A DNA stretch of 64,000 nt, taken from positions 22,583-86,582 of IMG/VR virus record IMGVR_UViG_3300034037_000036. One strand, written 5' to 3'. The translations under genes were made by a program, and so were the position numbers. This document shows, piece by piece, positions 25,845 through 35,454 of the stretch. The notes below the pieces were generated by a model. It was not told where the DNA came from, did not search any database, and worked only from the letters and a program-made list of their open reading frames with translations. The DNA comes from a virus. Numbering within the stretch: the stretch's first letter is position 1; each line of letters begins with the position of its first letter.

Positions 25845-27287
25845 ATGTCATTAAAAGATACGAAAGAAGAAGTATTTGGAAAGATAGCTGCATTAAGGGT
25901 ATCAAACGAGGGATTCCCGTCCATAAATTTAAAAAATTCATTTGATTCAATAAATGAATCAGCCAATCCAATTGATTTTATAATTGATGTTTTAAAATCT
26001 GTAAAAGGTTCAAGTGGTGATATAAAAAGCACTTTAATAGATATATTAACATTTAAGATTGATGATATTGAAAAAACCATTAAAGAAAATTTAAAACTTA
26101 AAATAAGAGAATATGGTTTATGCGGAATATCACCATCAATACCAGATTATATAAAACATCATACCATAGTTCCTCAATCAACAGGGGTTGATTTAGAGTT
26201 AGATAAATTAGATTTCTTTAAATTGTTTTTTATAAATCCTACAAGTGATAATGGTAAGTTGTTATATTTTGACAACAATTCATCAACAAATAGTGAGGAT
26301 TTGAATGTGGTTTTATTTGAAACGGTTCAAAACGATAATGTTGAGGTTAATTGGGGTTCTCAAACAACAGACAATGATATTTTTTCATTTGTGTTTAAAT
26401 CATCCACCACAAATGGCAATAATATATTAAATGTTAAAGTAAGTCAATTTTATAGTGATCCTTCAAATAATAAAACATTTGTTGATTTAATATCTGATTA
26501 TATTGATTCAATTAAATTATTTAATACCACAAATATAATTACTGGTGTGTTTGACAGTTTATTTGGAACAATATCATCAGCAATTGATAAATCAATTTCA
26601 TTATTGGAAAAGGAAACAGAATTTGAAATAATTATTGAAAGGATAATAAACAGCATTGATGAGGAAGAGATTGATGATTCTTATTTTTCATTTTCAAATG
26701 ATTTGGGATATATAAATGAAATTGCAACTAATAAAAGGAAGGGTATTACTAAATTTTTAACATGTACAGAAGAAGAGAAAAGTGTTGTGAATGATAAAAT
26801 AATTGAAATGAATGATGGGATATTAAACTCATCAAGCAAAGTTGAAGTTAAAGAAGTATTAAAAAACACGTTTGATAGCGTTGTTAGTGATTTTAGCACA
26901 AATGGTGATGTTAATAAAGATGCAAAAGAAGTACATTTTTTTACAGAATTTTTTAAGAAATTATCTTTAATTTTAACAAAGGGCATTTTTACACCGAAAA
27001 TATATTTTATATTATTATTTGTAAGCAATGTGGTTTTGAATAAACAAAATGAGACACCCATAGAATGGATTAAAAATAATAGGGAGTTAATCAGAAATAT
27101 TTTAAAAGAAATACGAGAATACATTATTGATATTATATTAAAAGAGATATTAAAAGAATTGAAAAAATTGATTGTGAAGCATTCATTAAAATTATTGGAA
27201 GAAAAGGTTTTAAACAGAAAATTGCAGATGAGCAGTTTGAGTGGGTTGCCCCCAAATGTTTTGAGAGCAATAAAAGATTTAAAATAA
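25845..27287 (+). CDS. Probable baseplate/tail structural protein, 480 residues
   Basis: Begins MSLKDTKEEVFGKIAALRV. Mixed alpha/beta body with a recognisable domain of beta character (about 115-200) and a long helical C-terminal part (about 340-465) containing a hydrophobic helix (FTPKIYFILLFVSNVVL). Ends with SGLPPNVLRAIKDLK. No enzyme motif. Location before the conserved 132-residue protein and the OB-fold spike supports a baseplate role; the exact T4 counterpart is unclear. Confidence 0.6.
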   Translation: MSLKDTKEEVFGKIAALRVSNEGFPSINLKNSFDSINESANPIDFIIDVLKSVKGSSGDIKSTLIDILTFKIDDIEKTIKENLKLKIREYGLCGISPSIPDYIKHHTIVPQSTGVDLELDKLDFFKLFFINPTSDNGKLLYFDNNSSTNSEDLNVVLFETVQNDNVEVNWGSQTTDNDIFSFVFKSSTTNGNNILNVKVSQFYSDPSNNKTFVDLISDYIDSIKLFNTTNIITGVFDSLFGTISSAIDKSISLLEKETEFEIIIERIINSIDEEEIDDSYFSFSNDLGYINEIATNKRKGITKFLTCTEEEKSVVNDKIIEMNDGILNSSSKVEVKEVLKNTFDSVVSDFSTNGDVNKDAKEVHFFTEFFKKLSLILTKGIFTPKIYFILLFVSNVVLNKQNETPIEWIKNNRELIRNILKEIREYIIDIILKEILKELKKLIVKHSLKLLEEKVLNRKLQMSSLSGLPPNVLRAIKDLK

Positions 27288-27293
27288 TATATT

Positions 27294-27692
27294 ATGACAG
27301 GAATTGATAAAATTTTAAATGTATTAAAAGGGGCAATGGATATTGTAAATATTCCAATAGAACCATTACCCCCTCCATTGGTATTAACGGGAGCAAACAT
27401 AAGACCAGGACTGTCAGCAAGGAATATTGCATCAAGAATAATACAAAGACAATCAGAAGCTGGCGCACCACAAGGTGCAGTTTTTTCAGAAGGGGAAAAT
27501 ATATCAGAAAAAATGGAATTAATAAGAATTGAAGAAATATTATATGCATTATTAAATGAAAGCAAAATAGAAATAGCAATACCACCAGCATCTATACAGG
27601 TTTCAACAGTCGGTGTCGGAAACTTGGGAATACCAATAATAACAAGTGGAGCTAATACAAATATAGTTCCAGGTGTTGGTGTTATAAGATAA
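27294..27692 (+). CDS. Conserved baseplate-region protein, 132 residues
   Basis: Pattern I recall from tail/baseplate regions of marine T4-like phages: IPIEPLPPPLVLTGANIRPG, then LSARNIASRIIQRQSEAGAP, and a Gly/Pro/Ile-rich C-terminus ending PGVGVIR. Glycine- and proline-rich parts suggest an extended structural protein. It lies 6 bases after the preceding structural gene. Confidence 0.6.
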   Translation: MTGIDKILNVLKGAMDIVNIPIEPLPPPLVLTGANIRPGLSARNIASRIIQRQSEAGAPQGAVFSEGENISEKMELIRIEEILYALLNESKIEIAIPPASIQVSTVGVGNLGIPIITSGANTNIVPGVGVIR

Positions 27693-27705
27693 ACAATATA
27701 GGATT

Positions 27706-28005
27706 ATGAGAGAAATAAAAAACATATCAAATTATGAATTATTTGAAGAAATAAAACATTGTGAGAAAGTTTTTGAAGAAATAAAAAATGAAATTCTCCG
27801 TGATTTGGATATTATTGAAGAAATAAAAAAAGATGTTGATAAAATTAATAAGGGTGAAGAAATTGATGAATTAAAAATTAACAAGTTAAATTTTGATTTA
27901 AATATAATAGAAGAGGCAATTGAAAACAATCTAATAAGATTAAATAAAATTGAAGAATTATATAATAACCTTATAAAAGAATATAGAAAAAGATTAAACA
28001 TATAA
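27706..28005 (+). CDS. Coiled-coil protein, 99 residues
   Basis: Highly charged protein predicted to be one long helix throughout (EEIKHCEKVFEEIKNEIL, EEIDELKINKLNFDLNII). It is placed between the baseplate-region protein and the OB-fold spike, with 1 base before the spike start. Possibly an assembly chaperone or tape-like component (inference). Confidence 0.55.
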   Translation: MREIKNISNYELFEEIKHCEKVFEEIKNEILRDLDIIEEIKKDVDKINKGEEIDELKINKLNFDLNIIEEAIENNLIRLNKIEELYNNLIKEYRKRLNI

Positions 28006-28006
28006 T

Positions 28007-28912
28007 ATGTCATTAAGAAATTATATATTAGGTAAATCAATATATGAAGGAAATACAATAGATAATATTTTTTATTGGGGTGAAGTTGTATCAGTTACAG
28101 ATCCATATGATGCAAATAGGATAAAAGCAAGAATTAAGGGTATTGATGATAAAAAAAGTGATGAAGAATTACCATTTGCTTTCCCAATGATGCAAAGATT
28201 TTTGCATATAGTTCCAAAAGTTGGTGAAACCGTAATTATATTTGTACCTAATAAAAATAATATTGAGGTTGATAGAATGTATATTGGTCCAATAATTTCA
28301 CAACCACAATTTTTGGAAAAAGATAAACATTTATTTACCTCAAAATCATTGTTAGATAGTGGTTATAAAAACCCAATACAATCTCATAAAAAAAATCCAA
28401 AAACAGCAGGCGTTTTTCCAGAAAAGGAACATATAGCACTACAAGGAAGATTAAATACAGATATTTTATTTAAAGAAAATGAAATCTGTATAAGGGTTGG
28501 AAAATATATTGAAAATTCTAATAAACAATTTGAATTTAATAAAAAAACACAAGGATATATAAATATAAAACATGATTATGAAATAGATGAAAATACAAAA
28601 GGTTCAGTAACAAATATTGTTTCAAATAAAATAAATTTATTAACATATGATGGACATGACAAAAAAGAACTTGCTGATAATAAAGAGCAAATAAAGAAAG
28701 AAGTATTGGATGAAATTTTGGAAAAAGCACAACCTCTTGTTTTTGGTTATGAACTTTTGGAATATTTAAAATTAATGAAGGACGCTTTTATAAACCATTT
28801 ACACAGATACCCTGGATTGCCACCAGAAGATCCGTCAGGTACTGAATATATTGATAAATTTGTTAATTTTGATTTAAATAAATTAATATCTAAAAATATA
28901 AGAATAAATTAA
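28007..28912 (+). CDS. Baseplate central spike / hub protein with gp5-like OB fold
   Basis: 301 residues. Residues 22-100 match the gp5-type OB domain: YWGEVVSVTDPYDANRIKAR, then IKGID, LPFAFPMMQRFLHIVPKVGE, TVIIFVPNK. T4 gp5 continues with a lysozyme domain and a beta-helix. Here no lysozyme residues are seen, and the rest has beta-rich blocks (QGYINIKHDYEI) and a helical end with HRYPGLPPEDPSG. The OB fold normally sits at the base of the membrane-piercing spike. Confidence 0.75.
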   Translation: MSLRNYILGKSIYEGNTIDNIFYWGEVVSVTDPYDANRIKARIKGIDDKKSDEELPFAFPMMQRFLHIVPKVGETVIIFVPNKNNIEVDRMYIGPIISQPQFLEKDKHLFTSKSLLDSGYKNPIQSHKKNPKTAGVFPEKEHIALQGRLNTDILFKENEICIRVGKYIENSNKQFEFNKKTQGYINIKHDYEIDENTKGSVTNIVSNKINLLTYDGHDKKELADNKEQIKKEVLDEILEKAQPLVFGYELLEYLKLMKDAFINHLHRYPGLPPEDPSGTEYIDKFVNFDLNKLISKNIRIN

Positions 28913-28924
28913 ATATTTATAAGT

Positions 28925-30319
28925 ATGGTAATAAAAACATATTTTGATAAAGACAACGTCATCGTTTATAATGATGACATCAATACTGGAAGAAATGAAA
29001 TATTGGAATTGTTTTATGGTGGTGATGGTATAAATTATGATTATAGCAGAGCATTAATTTATTTTGACGAATCAAGAATTAAAAAATTCTATGAAGATGG
29101 TTATTTTTGCGATTTATCAAAATTAAAACATACATTAAAGTTATATAATGCCACATTTTTTAACGAATCTTTATTGGGTCAAGAAACGTGTGATGGTAAA
29201 AAAAGAGCTTGTTCTTTTGATATGATTGTGTTTAAAATACCTCAAGAATGGGATGAAGGAATTGGTTATGACTATTGTAATAAAACATATATCGGTGATC
29301 AAGAATTAATATCTACATGCCCATCAAATTGGTTATATGCAAAAGAAAATGTTTCTTGGAATAATGGAAATGGTGTTTATTCTGGAATACCACAATCTGA
29401 AATAATAGCAACACAACATTTTGATTGGGGCAACGAAAATCTTGAAGTTGATATAACGGATTATGTTAATGGAGTTCTAACAGGTGATACAAATTATGGA
29501 TTGGGAATAGCCTTTTCTTCTGATTTTGAATTAACAATAACCAATGAAAAAAAATATGTTGGCTTTTTCTCAAGACATACAAATACCTTGTTTGAACCAT
29601 TTGTAGAAACAAGATATGAAAATTATATAACTGATGATAGATATGATTTTTATGCCAATAAAACAAATAAATTATATCTATATGTTAATATCGGTGGACA
29701 AATGGTTAAATTAGATAATCCACCAGTTGTTACAGTATATGATAATAATGATAATATTTTTTCTTCAATAACATCAACTTGTGAAAGTAAAGGAATATAT
29801 TCAATAGAATTAAATGTTCCATATAACAATTCTTATGAAGATTGTCCCACATTTAAAGATGTATGGAGTAATATATTTTTAAATGGAACACCATTAAGTG
29901 ATGTTGAAATGGAATTTATTGTTAAAAATCCTAATGATTATTATATGCTGTCTAATGAAATCGGTGATGATGTTAGATATGATGTGAAAGTGTATGGTAT
30001 AGGTTCTAATGAGAGAATTAAACGTGGAGATATTAAAAGGATAAATGTATTGGTCAGAAAACCTTATGATGTAGATGGTAAAATTACAATAGATAATATG
30101 TTTTATAGGATTTATGTTAAAGAAGGTAATTCTGAATATACAATAATTGATTGGGATAATGTAAATAGAGCAAGTAATTCAAATTATTTCCTTTTAGACA
30201 CTAATAGTTTAATTCCTACAACTTATTATTTGGAAATAAAAGTAAATACATTAAATGAAGTATATACAACAACACCAATTAAATTTGAAATTATTGGTAA
30301 TGCTGAAATGAAAAATTAA
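28925..30319 (+). CDS. Virion protein with DNRLRE/CBM-like beta domain
   Basis: 464 residues. The N-terminal 230 residues are a beta sandwich of the type seen in DNRLRE or carbohydrate-binding folds: YSRALIYFDES near residue 40, LKLYNATFF, LEVDITDYVNGVLTG and NYGLGIAFSSDFE. The C-terminal half holds immunoglobulin-like beta segments (NKLYLYVNIGGQM, YDVDGKITIDNMFYRIYV). Last gene of the baseplate block before a bidirectional terminator. Likely a tail-associated or host-contact protein. Confidence 0.6.
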   Translation: MVIKTYFDKDNVIVYNDDINTGRNEILELFYGGDGINYDYSRALIYFDESRIKKFYEDGYFCDLSKLKHTLKLYNATFFNESLLGQETCDGKKRACSFDMIVFKIPQEWDEGIGYDYCNKTYIGDQELISTCPSNWLYAKENVSWNNGNGVYSGIPQSEIIATQHFDWGNENLEVDITDYVNGVLTGDTNYGLGIAFSSDFELTITNEKKYVGFFSRHTNTLFEPFVETRYENYITDDRYDFYANKTNKLYLYVNIGGQMVKLDNPPVVTVYDNNDNIFSSITSTCESKGIYSIELNVPYNNSYEDCPTFKDVWSNIFLNGTPLSDVEMEFIVKNPNDYYMLSNEIGDDVRYDVKVYGIGSNERIKRGDIKRINVLVRKPYDVDGKITIDNMFYRIYVKEGNSEYTIIDWDNVNRASNSNYFLLDTNSLIPTTYYLEIKVNTLNEVYTTTPIKFEIIGNAEMKN

Positions 30320-30342
30320 AATTATTTAATAAATTAAATGAT

Positions 30343-30374
30343 AAAAAAAAGCGGGAAAAATTCCCGCTTTTTTT
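30343..30374. terminator. Bidirectional intrinsic terminator
   Basis: A-run, GCGGGAA / TTCCCGC stem with loop AAA, and a T run of seven. It works in both directions, separating the rightward baseplate block from the leftward capsid block. Confidence 0.95.
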
Positions 30375-30393
30375 ATTTGGTGTTTACATTAAA

Positions 30394-32181
30394 TTAACGC
30401 AATTCTGCAACGTTAAAGGTAGGTACACCATCAACTCGTACATGTCCATAATAACGGTTGTTAACAACCTTTTTAGCATAACGAGTCATAATACCTTTAA
30501 CATTTGCAAAGTTAAACGGATTTGACAATGTTTGAGTCAATTGCATAGGTACATAAGGTGCATAAATATAACCAGTATCTAGCAATGAACGACCTTTATG
30601 TCCAACAATAACTGACCAAGAAGGTGCATACGGATCTCTATAAACTTGGTAACGTCCTTGGAATGTTCCAATTCTTTCGATACCCATGTTATAAACATCT
30701 TGTTCAGGAGAAGCATCGCTTGCATGGAAATATTCAAGGTCATTGAAGATTGCAGACACTTCAGAAGAAACTACAATAAAGTTAGCACCTCCACGCAAAG
30801 TTGTTTTATGGATTTGTGCAGACAATTGATTGATTACAGTAATCAAAGTCTGATTCCATTCTTTTTGAGTGTAAGGTGAAGCAGCATTAGATGCTTTTCT
30901 CCATCCGTTGTAGTCCCAACGAAGTTGCCAAGCAGCAGCTTTACGCAAGTCTCTTAATACTTCTCTGTCAATTTCAGCAGCAATTTGCTCAGACAAAGTT
31001 GCAGTCAATTCTGCTTCAGCATCAATGTTATGGAATGCTGCAACATCTTGTGCTTGTTCAGGAGACCAAGTAGCTCTTAATTTTCTTTCTTCAACAGATA
31101 CGGTAACAAAATCCAAAGTAAATGAAACTTCACCAATTTCAGTTTCAAATTCAAGAGTACCATATTCTGCCCAGCTTGCAATGAAATCGGCACCAGTCAT
31201 TCCTGAATGTGCTGAAAAATCAAGACCAATGTAGCCATCATAAGTTTCAGTACCATTAGCTGCAGCAGGATGAGTTAAATCCAATTCAAGATAAATAATT
31301 CCATTAGCATCGCAAACATCACCATACTGAACAATTCCTTTTCCATATTTTTGAGTAACAACTCTAAAAGGAATTTCAGCATTAGCTGCAACTACAACAT
31401 TACCATCAGGGTCAACCAAATCAGTTCCCCCATTTACAACTTTTAGAGAAGCAAGGAAACTTTCAGTATCCATAACATTTCCATCAGGTCCAGTAAGACG
31501 ACCAGCTCCAGCAGAAGTAAATCCAGATACAGCAATCATTAGATGTCGCAAAGTTCCATCAGTAGCTAAAGGTGCAGTAGAAGCATCAGCTTCAACAGTA
31601 AATTCACCACCAGCAGTAATTTTTACAATTGAAACTGCTCCAGTTTGAATAGTGATAGCACCTTTTGAATGATCGAACAATCCATCATTATAGAAGATGT
31701 CATAAAGATTTTTCTTTTGGAATTGAGTTAATGAACAACCAGCACCTTCAACAACACAATCAGGCAATTGTCCATCTGCCAATCCTGTATGTGCGCTGTA
31801 TTGAGGATCAACATGAGGATCACCAGGATCTCCACTTGCATTAACTCTGCTGGAAACAAGAGGTACATAGTAATACAATCTACCGATAGGCATTGTTAAT
31901 GCTTGAACTGATGCAATGTCGTTTACTAAAAGTTTAGAATAAACTCTTCGCACAATGGGGAATGCAACAGTTTCAAAAGAACCAGAGTTATCAGCCCCAG
32001 TGTTTTCTGTAATTAAGGTTTTAGCTTGGTTTTCATATAGAACTGCAATATTTTCTTTGATAGGACCTTTTAATCCATCAAGAATACCAAGAGATGACCA
32101 TCTATTTAAGATTTCTTCTTTTAATTGTTTTTGTTGGTTATATTGAATATTTCCAACAATTCCACTTTTTAATATACTCAT
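30394..32181 (-). CDS. 23: Major capsid protein (T4 gp23-like)
   Basis: 595 residues. Features of the gp23 family: an N-terminal helical delta region with NQAKTLITENTGADNSG (likely prohead-protease cut after Glu59, giving mature SGSFETVAFPIVRRVY), the P-loop-like VNDIASVQALTMPIGRLYY, and late blocks AEAELTATLSEQIAAEIDRE, ANFIVVSSEVSAIF and LDTGYIYAPYVPM. The family usually has about 520 residues; the extra length is in a Gly/Asp-rich insertion (about 110-250) that could be an insertion domain or decoration. G+C is visibly higher than in neighbouring genes, as expected for translation-optimised codons. Follows the scaffold gene. Confidence 0.95.
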   Translation of the reverse strand: MSILKSGIVGNIQYNQQKQLKEEILNRWSSLGILDGLKGPIKENIAVLYENQAKTLITENTGADNSGSFETVAFPIVRRVYSKLLVNDIASVQALTMPIGRLYYYVPLVSSRVNASGDPGDPHVDPQYSAHTGLADGQLPDCVVEGAGCSLTQFQKKNLYDIFYNDGLFDHSKGAITIQTGAVSIVKITAGGEFTVEADASTAPLATDGTLRHLMIAVSGFTSAGAGRLTGPDGNVMDTESFLASLKVVNGGTDLVDPDGNVVVAANAEIPFRVVTQKYGKGIVQYGDVCDANGIIYLELDLTHPAAANGTETYDGYIGLDFSAHSGMTGADFIASWAEYGTLEFETEIGEVSFTLDFVTVSVEERKLRATWSPEQAQDVAAFHNIDAEAELTATLSEQIAAEIDREVLRDLRKAAAWQLRWDYNGWRKASNAASPYTQKEWNQTLITVINQLSAQIHKTTLRGGANFIVVSSEVSAIFNDLEYFHASDASPEQDVYNMGIERIGTFQGRYQVYRDPYAPSWSVIVGHKGRSLLDTGYIYAPYVPMQLTQTLSNPFNFANVKGIMTRYAKKVVNNRYYGHVRVDGVPTFNVAELR

Positions 32182-32207
32182 TTTTTTAAATTTTTTTGAG
32201 CGTGTTA

Positions 32208-33473
32208 TTAACTAATTTTATTGATTATTTCTTTAATTCTAGAAATACCTAAATCATCTGATTTGTAAGCCGTATTTTCAGCAATGAACTCTTTTCTTTT
32301 TTCAGAATAAGGTTCTTTGGAAGCACTGTCAATAGGCTTATTGAATTTTTCATCAATTGATTCAATAATAGGTTTACCCTTTTCTAATTCAGAAATGATT
32401 GTTTTATAAAGCATTTTTGATTCTGTGATTGTTTTAGCTTCAGAATCAAATCTTTTCATAATCATTTCTTTTTCACTTTTAGAAGTCGGGTATTTTGTTA
32501 AGATTTTAACAACGTGTTGTAGATTTGTATTAAATACAACGTGTTCAACAAGGACTTTTTTAAATTCACCTAGAAGAGTTTTGAATTTTTTGTTTTCCTC
32601 TTTTAATTTTTTAAATTCATTTAAAAATTCTTCAGTTAAAAGAGGTTTTTCAGTTTCTTTATTTTCAACCAACTCTTCTTTTCTTTTTGGATGATGATCA
32701 TCACCACCATATTTAGCACCTTGTCGTCCAGCATAACCACGTGTGCTACCCAGATTTTCTTCAATTTCTTCTTCTGGGGATTCTAACTCTATTTCATAAT
32801 AGACTTCCTCTTCATCTGATGGTTTATCTGAAGTACCATCACTTTCTTTTTCAAGCTCAACTTGGATTTTTGAGCCACTTTCTTTGTCTTTAAATTCAAC
32901 TTTTTTGTCAGAGACAACAACCACTTGGTCGTCATCTTTGAGCTTCATATAAACAGACAAAACTTCTTCTGGTGATTTATCAGTCAAGTCAACGATTTCT
33001 TGACTTTCTTCACCACTTTCATCTTTTTCGTGGTTTTCACCACCTTCCATTTCAGTATCAACTAAATTTTCTATAGTATTATCAATTTCAGTATTTTCTT
33101 CTTGAGATTCTTCACCAGTTTGAGTTTCCTCACCAGTTTCTACTTCTTCACCAGTTTCACCTTTTTCCTCATTTTCTACTTCTTCACCAGCTTCAACTTC
33201 TTCTTTGATTTCTTCACCAGTTTCAACTTCTTCCTCATTTTCTACTTCTTCACCAGCTTCAACTTCTTCTTTGATTTCTTCTTGGGGTTCAATTTCCTCA
33301 ACCTTTTCTTTACCTTCATCCATTATATCAGATATTGATTCGGTTATAATACTTTCAATTTCTTCTTTTGCCACAGTTTTCAATAACTCTTTAGCATTAC
33401 TTTTTAATGCTTCGGTTAATTGATTTAATTCTAAAATTGATTCCTCAATTATTGATTTTTTTTCTTGAGACAT
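32208..33473 (-). CDS. 22: Prohead core scaffold protein (gp22-like)
   Basis: 421 residues. A helical N-terminus with SIITESISDIMDEG (possible protease cut), then a very acidic region of tandem repeats (about residues 62-125; units such as EEVEAGEEVENEE and ETGEE), then a helical C-terminal half with the cleavable-looking LLTEEFLN, KTITESK and PIIESI sites. Lying between protease and capsid genes in the order 20-21-22-23 makes this the scaffold that is degraded during head maturation. The overall acidity and E-rich repeats are typical of core proteins. Confidence 0.85.
   Translation of the reverse strand: MSQEKKSIIEESILELNQLTEALKSNAKELLKTVAKEEIESIITESISDIMDEGKEKVEEIEPQEEIKEEVEAGEEVENEEEVETGEEIKEEVEAGEEVENEEKGETGEEVETGEETQTGEESQEENTEIDNTIENLVDTEMEGGENHEKDESGEESQEIVDLTDKSPEEVLSVYMKLKDDDQVVVVSDKKVEFKDKESGSKIQVELEKESDGTSDKPSDEEEVYYEIELESPEEEIEENLGSTRGYAGRQGAKYGGDDHHPKRKEELVENKETEKPLLTEEFLNEFKKLKEENKKFKTLLGEFKKVLVEHVVFNTNLQHVVKILTKYPTSKSEKEMIMKRFDSEAKTITESKMLYKTIISELEKGKPIIESIDEKFNKPIDSASKEPYSEKRKEFIAENTAYKSDDLGISRIKEIINKIS
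33166..33281. repeat. 66-bp direct repeat inside the scaffold gene
   Basis: A 50-base run starting at 33166 recurs exactly at 33232, a 66-bp period (22 codons). It encodes two copies of an EEIKEEVEAGEEVENEE unit. Further imperfect ETGEE units lie beside it. Likely expansion by slippage or unequal recombination. Confidence 0.9.
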
Positions 33474-33536
33474 CTTAAAAATGTTTATTTTTGTTATTTA
33501 AAAAAAATAATATTAACAAATTATTGGATTTTATAT

Positions 33537-33552
33537 CCACTATATAAATATG
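33537..33552 (-). promoter_or_regulatory. Candidate phage promoter motif (minus strand)
   Basis: On the minus strand this reads CATATTTATATAGTGG, 64 bases before the scaffold gene start. It matches the forms near 1426 and 25421. It may serve the scaffold-capsid transcript. Confidence 0.4.
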
Positions 33553-33571
33553 TGTTATTTTAAAAAAAATA

Positions 33572-35290
33572 TTATTTTTTTAATTTATTCAAAAAAGAAT
33601 TTAATTTTTGTTTTATATCATCATTTCCTTTATTTTCATTTTCAACAAACATAGATGCTTCTGTTGTATTGTTAAATAGGAAACTTCCAGGTGAACTTGG
33701 TCTATGAACAATATCCCAACAAATCAAATCAAAATCATCAGCTACTTTAACAACACCACTATTATCTCTAACTAAAGTTCCAGCACCTCTTAATGAAATA
33801 CCTATTGTTACATTATTTCTTAACAAGTTTGCAATTCTATCACCTTCACATGATATGATACCTTGTTCAACAAAAGCAGGAGACATTAAAATTTCAATTT
33901 TACCCAAAATTGTGTTTTTATCCCACCAAATATCTCTTATTATATGAGAAACATTTTTATTATGAATTGAAGGTCTTGTCGGATGGTCGCTATTATGTGT
34001 CCATAAAATTGAATCATTAAATTTCATTAACCAAGTTCCATTTTCTACGGTAACACAATAAACCATATCATCATAAGGAATTTTTTCAGCTTTTAAAGAA
34101 CCATCATATAATCTAATACCATTATCTTTTTTTCTAATGGTGATTATTGTTTCATATTCATCTTTTATTTCATCCAACCCAAAAACAAGTTCTTTTTTTA
34201 CTTTATTTATGGTTAATTGGTAAGAAGATTTTAATGCAATTTCTGTGATAAGAGATAAATAATTTTCATTTATATTTCTATAACTTTGTTCAATATAATT
34301 TGAACATACATTTGATATGTTTCCATTACCAACATGCATCCAATCAAAAATTAATTTGAAATGTAAATCACTTAGATTTTTTATACTATCAGGTAATGCT
34401 CTTTCTTTTAAAGAACCAAATTTTGCTAATTCAGTAATAAGATTTTCATCACTTATAATAATATTATAGTTATCAGTATCGTAATAATTTAATTTTAATT
34501 GATTTAATATTGATTTAATAGGATTTATATTATTTTGGTTATAATTTATAATAATGTTATTATTGTCAATATAACCAGCAGATAAATAAATGCCAACAAA
34601 TTTAGCCCACAAAAAAGAATTTAATTTTTTATTTCCTATTTTAATAGAATGGGTAATTTTACCTTTCCAATTACCACTTGATTTTATATATGAATTTAAT
34701 ACTTTTTTATCATTTTCTTTTATTTTATTATATAAATCTTCTGCTAATAATATATATGGTGAATTATTTTCATCCCAAAGAACAATTTTATGATTTTTTG
34801 TGACCATCATCTCAATACCACTTTCATTTTTTATTTTAATTAAATCATCTTTATAGTGGTGAGATGGTTTTTTTAATATTTTCTGTATTTCAATTTGATT
34901 AGTTTCAAGATTAAGAGTATAAATTTCATCATCGTCTTTTAAATCTTCAATATTAACCCAACCATTTTTTGTAAAAATTTTTGTCCCTTTTGGAACACAT
35001 TCACCAACGGCTTGATTTGTTTTTATATATTCTTTATATTTTTCAACCTCTCTTTCAAGAATGTATTTTTCATAAATTCTATTGTTTCTATTAACAACAT
35101 TTGCTTTTCCTAATATTGCGATAAATTCTAACGGTTCTTTTATTTTAATTCCATTATCTGTTTTAATAAAACTTTCTGATATAATTTTTTTATTTTCATT
35201 ATTATTGGGATCTATTGAGCCAAATTCACTTTCAATAATAATTCCATATTTGTTAATATCTTTATTCGTCAAAATTTTAAATTTATCCAT
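33572..35290 (-). CDS. 21: Prohead maturation protease (gp21-like) interrupted by an intein
   Basis: 572-residue precursor; 236 residues after splicing, in the normal range for gp21-type S80 proteases. The extein reads AILGKANVVNRNNRIYEK, then AVGE joined to SDHPTRPSIHNKNVSHII, the family's catalytic-His loop (GE-x-D-H-P), then IWWDKNTILGKIEILMSP and the Ser region LLRNNVTIGISLRGAG. The intein (residues 98-433) splits the GE-S-D-H-P motif, so the precursor cannot be active before splicing. The mature enzyme would trim scaffold and capsid proteins. It ends with FNNTTEASMFVENE. Position between portal and scaffold fits T4 order. Confidence 0.9.
   Translation of the reverse strand: MDKFKILTNKDINKYGIIIESEFGSIDPNNNENKKIISESFIKTDNGIKIKEPLEFIAILGKANVVNRNNRIYEKYILEREVEKYKEYIKTNQAVGECVPKGTKIFTKNGWVNIEDLKDDDEIYTLNLETNQIEIQKILKKPSHHYKDDLIKIKNESGIEMMVTKNHKIVLWDENNSPYILLAEDLYNKIKENDKKVLNSYIKSSGNWKGKITHSIKIGNKKLNSFLWAKFVGIYLSAGYIDNNNIIINYNQNNINPIKSILNQLKLNYYDTDNYNIIISDENLITELAKFGSLKERALPDSIKNLSDLHFKLIFDWMHVGNGNISNVCSNYIEQSYRNINENYLSLITEIALKSSYQLTINKVKKELVFGLDEIKDEYETIITIRKKDNGIRLYDGSLKAEKIPYDDMVYCVTVENGTWLMKFNDSILWTHNSDHPTRPSIHNKNVSHIIRDIWWDKNTILGKIEILMSPAFVEQGIISCEGDRIANLLRNNVTIGISLRGAGTLVRDNSGVVKVADDFDLICWDIVHRPSSPGSFLFNNTTEASMFVENENKGNDDIKQKLNSFLNKLKK
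33992..34999 (-). other. Intein in prohead protease (336 residues)
   Basis: Cys1 codon at 34999-34997, final Asn codon at 33994-33992, next extein residue Ser. Block A CVPKGTKIFTKNGWVNIEDL, block B MVTKNHKIVL, C-terminal blocks VYCVTVENGTWLMKF and ILWTHN. The endonuclease region is traceable (FVGIYLSAGYI; IFDWMHVGNG) but its acidic metal residues are replaced (Ala and Gly), so DNA cutting is unlikely. Confidence 0.92.
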
Positions 35291-35454
35291 TCACATAAAT
35301 TTTAATTTTATTATTAAACATCTAAAATCCATCACTATTACAAATAAATATGATGAATTGTTTTTATATTCCTTAATATAAATATTAAATTTTAATATAT
35401 TGTGTTAATTTATTAAGAAAAAAGCAATATTTTTAAAAAAAATGAAATTAAGAT

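Noticed and set aside
26681-27565. A 294-codon minus-strand frame under the baseplate-block genes
   Set aside because: Low-complexity Phe/Leu/Ser-rich product typical of the antisense of an AT-rich coding strand. The plus-strand genes continue intact across it.
33105-33290. Possible CRISPR-like repeat array
   Set aside because: The repeats are in frame inside the scaffold gene, vary in spacing and encode an acidic protein repeat. There are no spacers.
33102-33338. Phe/Ser-rich 78-codon frame on the plus strand over the scaffold repeats
   Set aside because: It is the antisense of the acidic repeats, with simple repeated composition and no start context.
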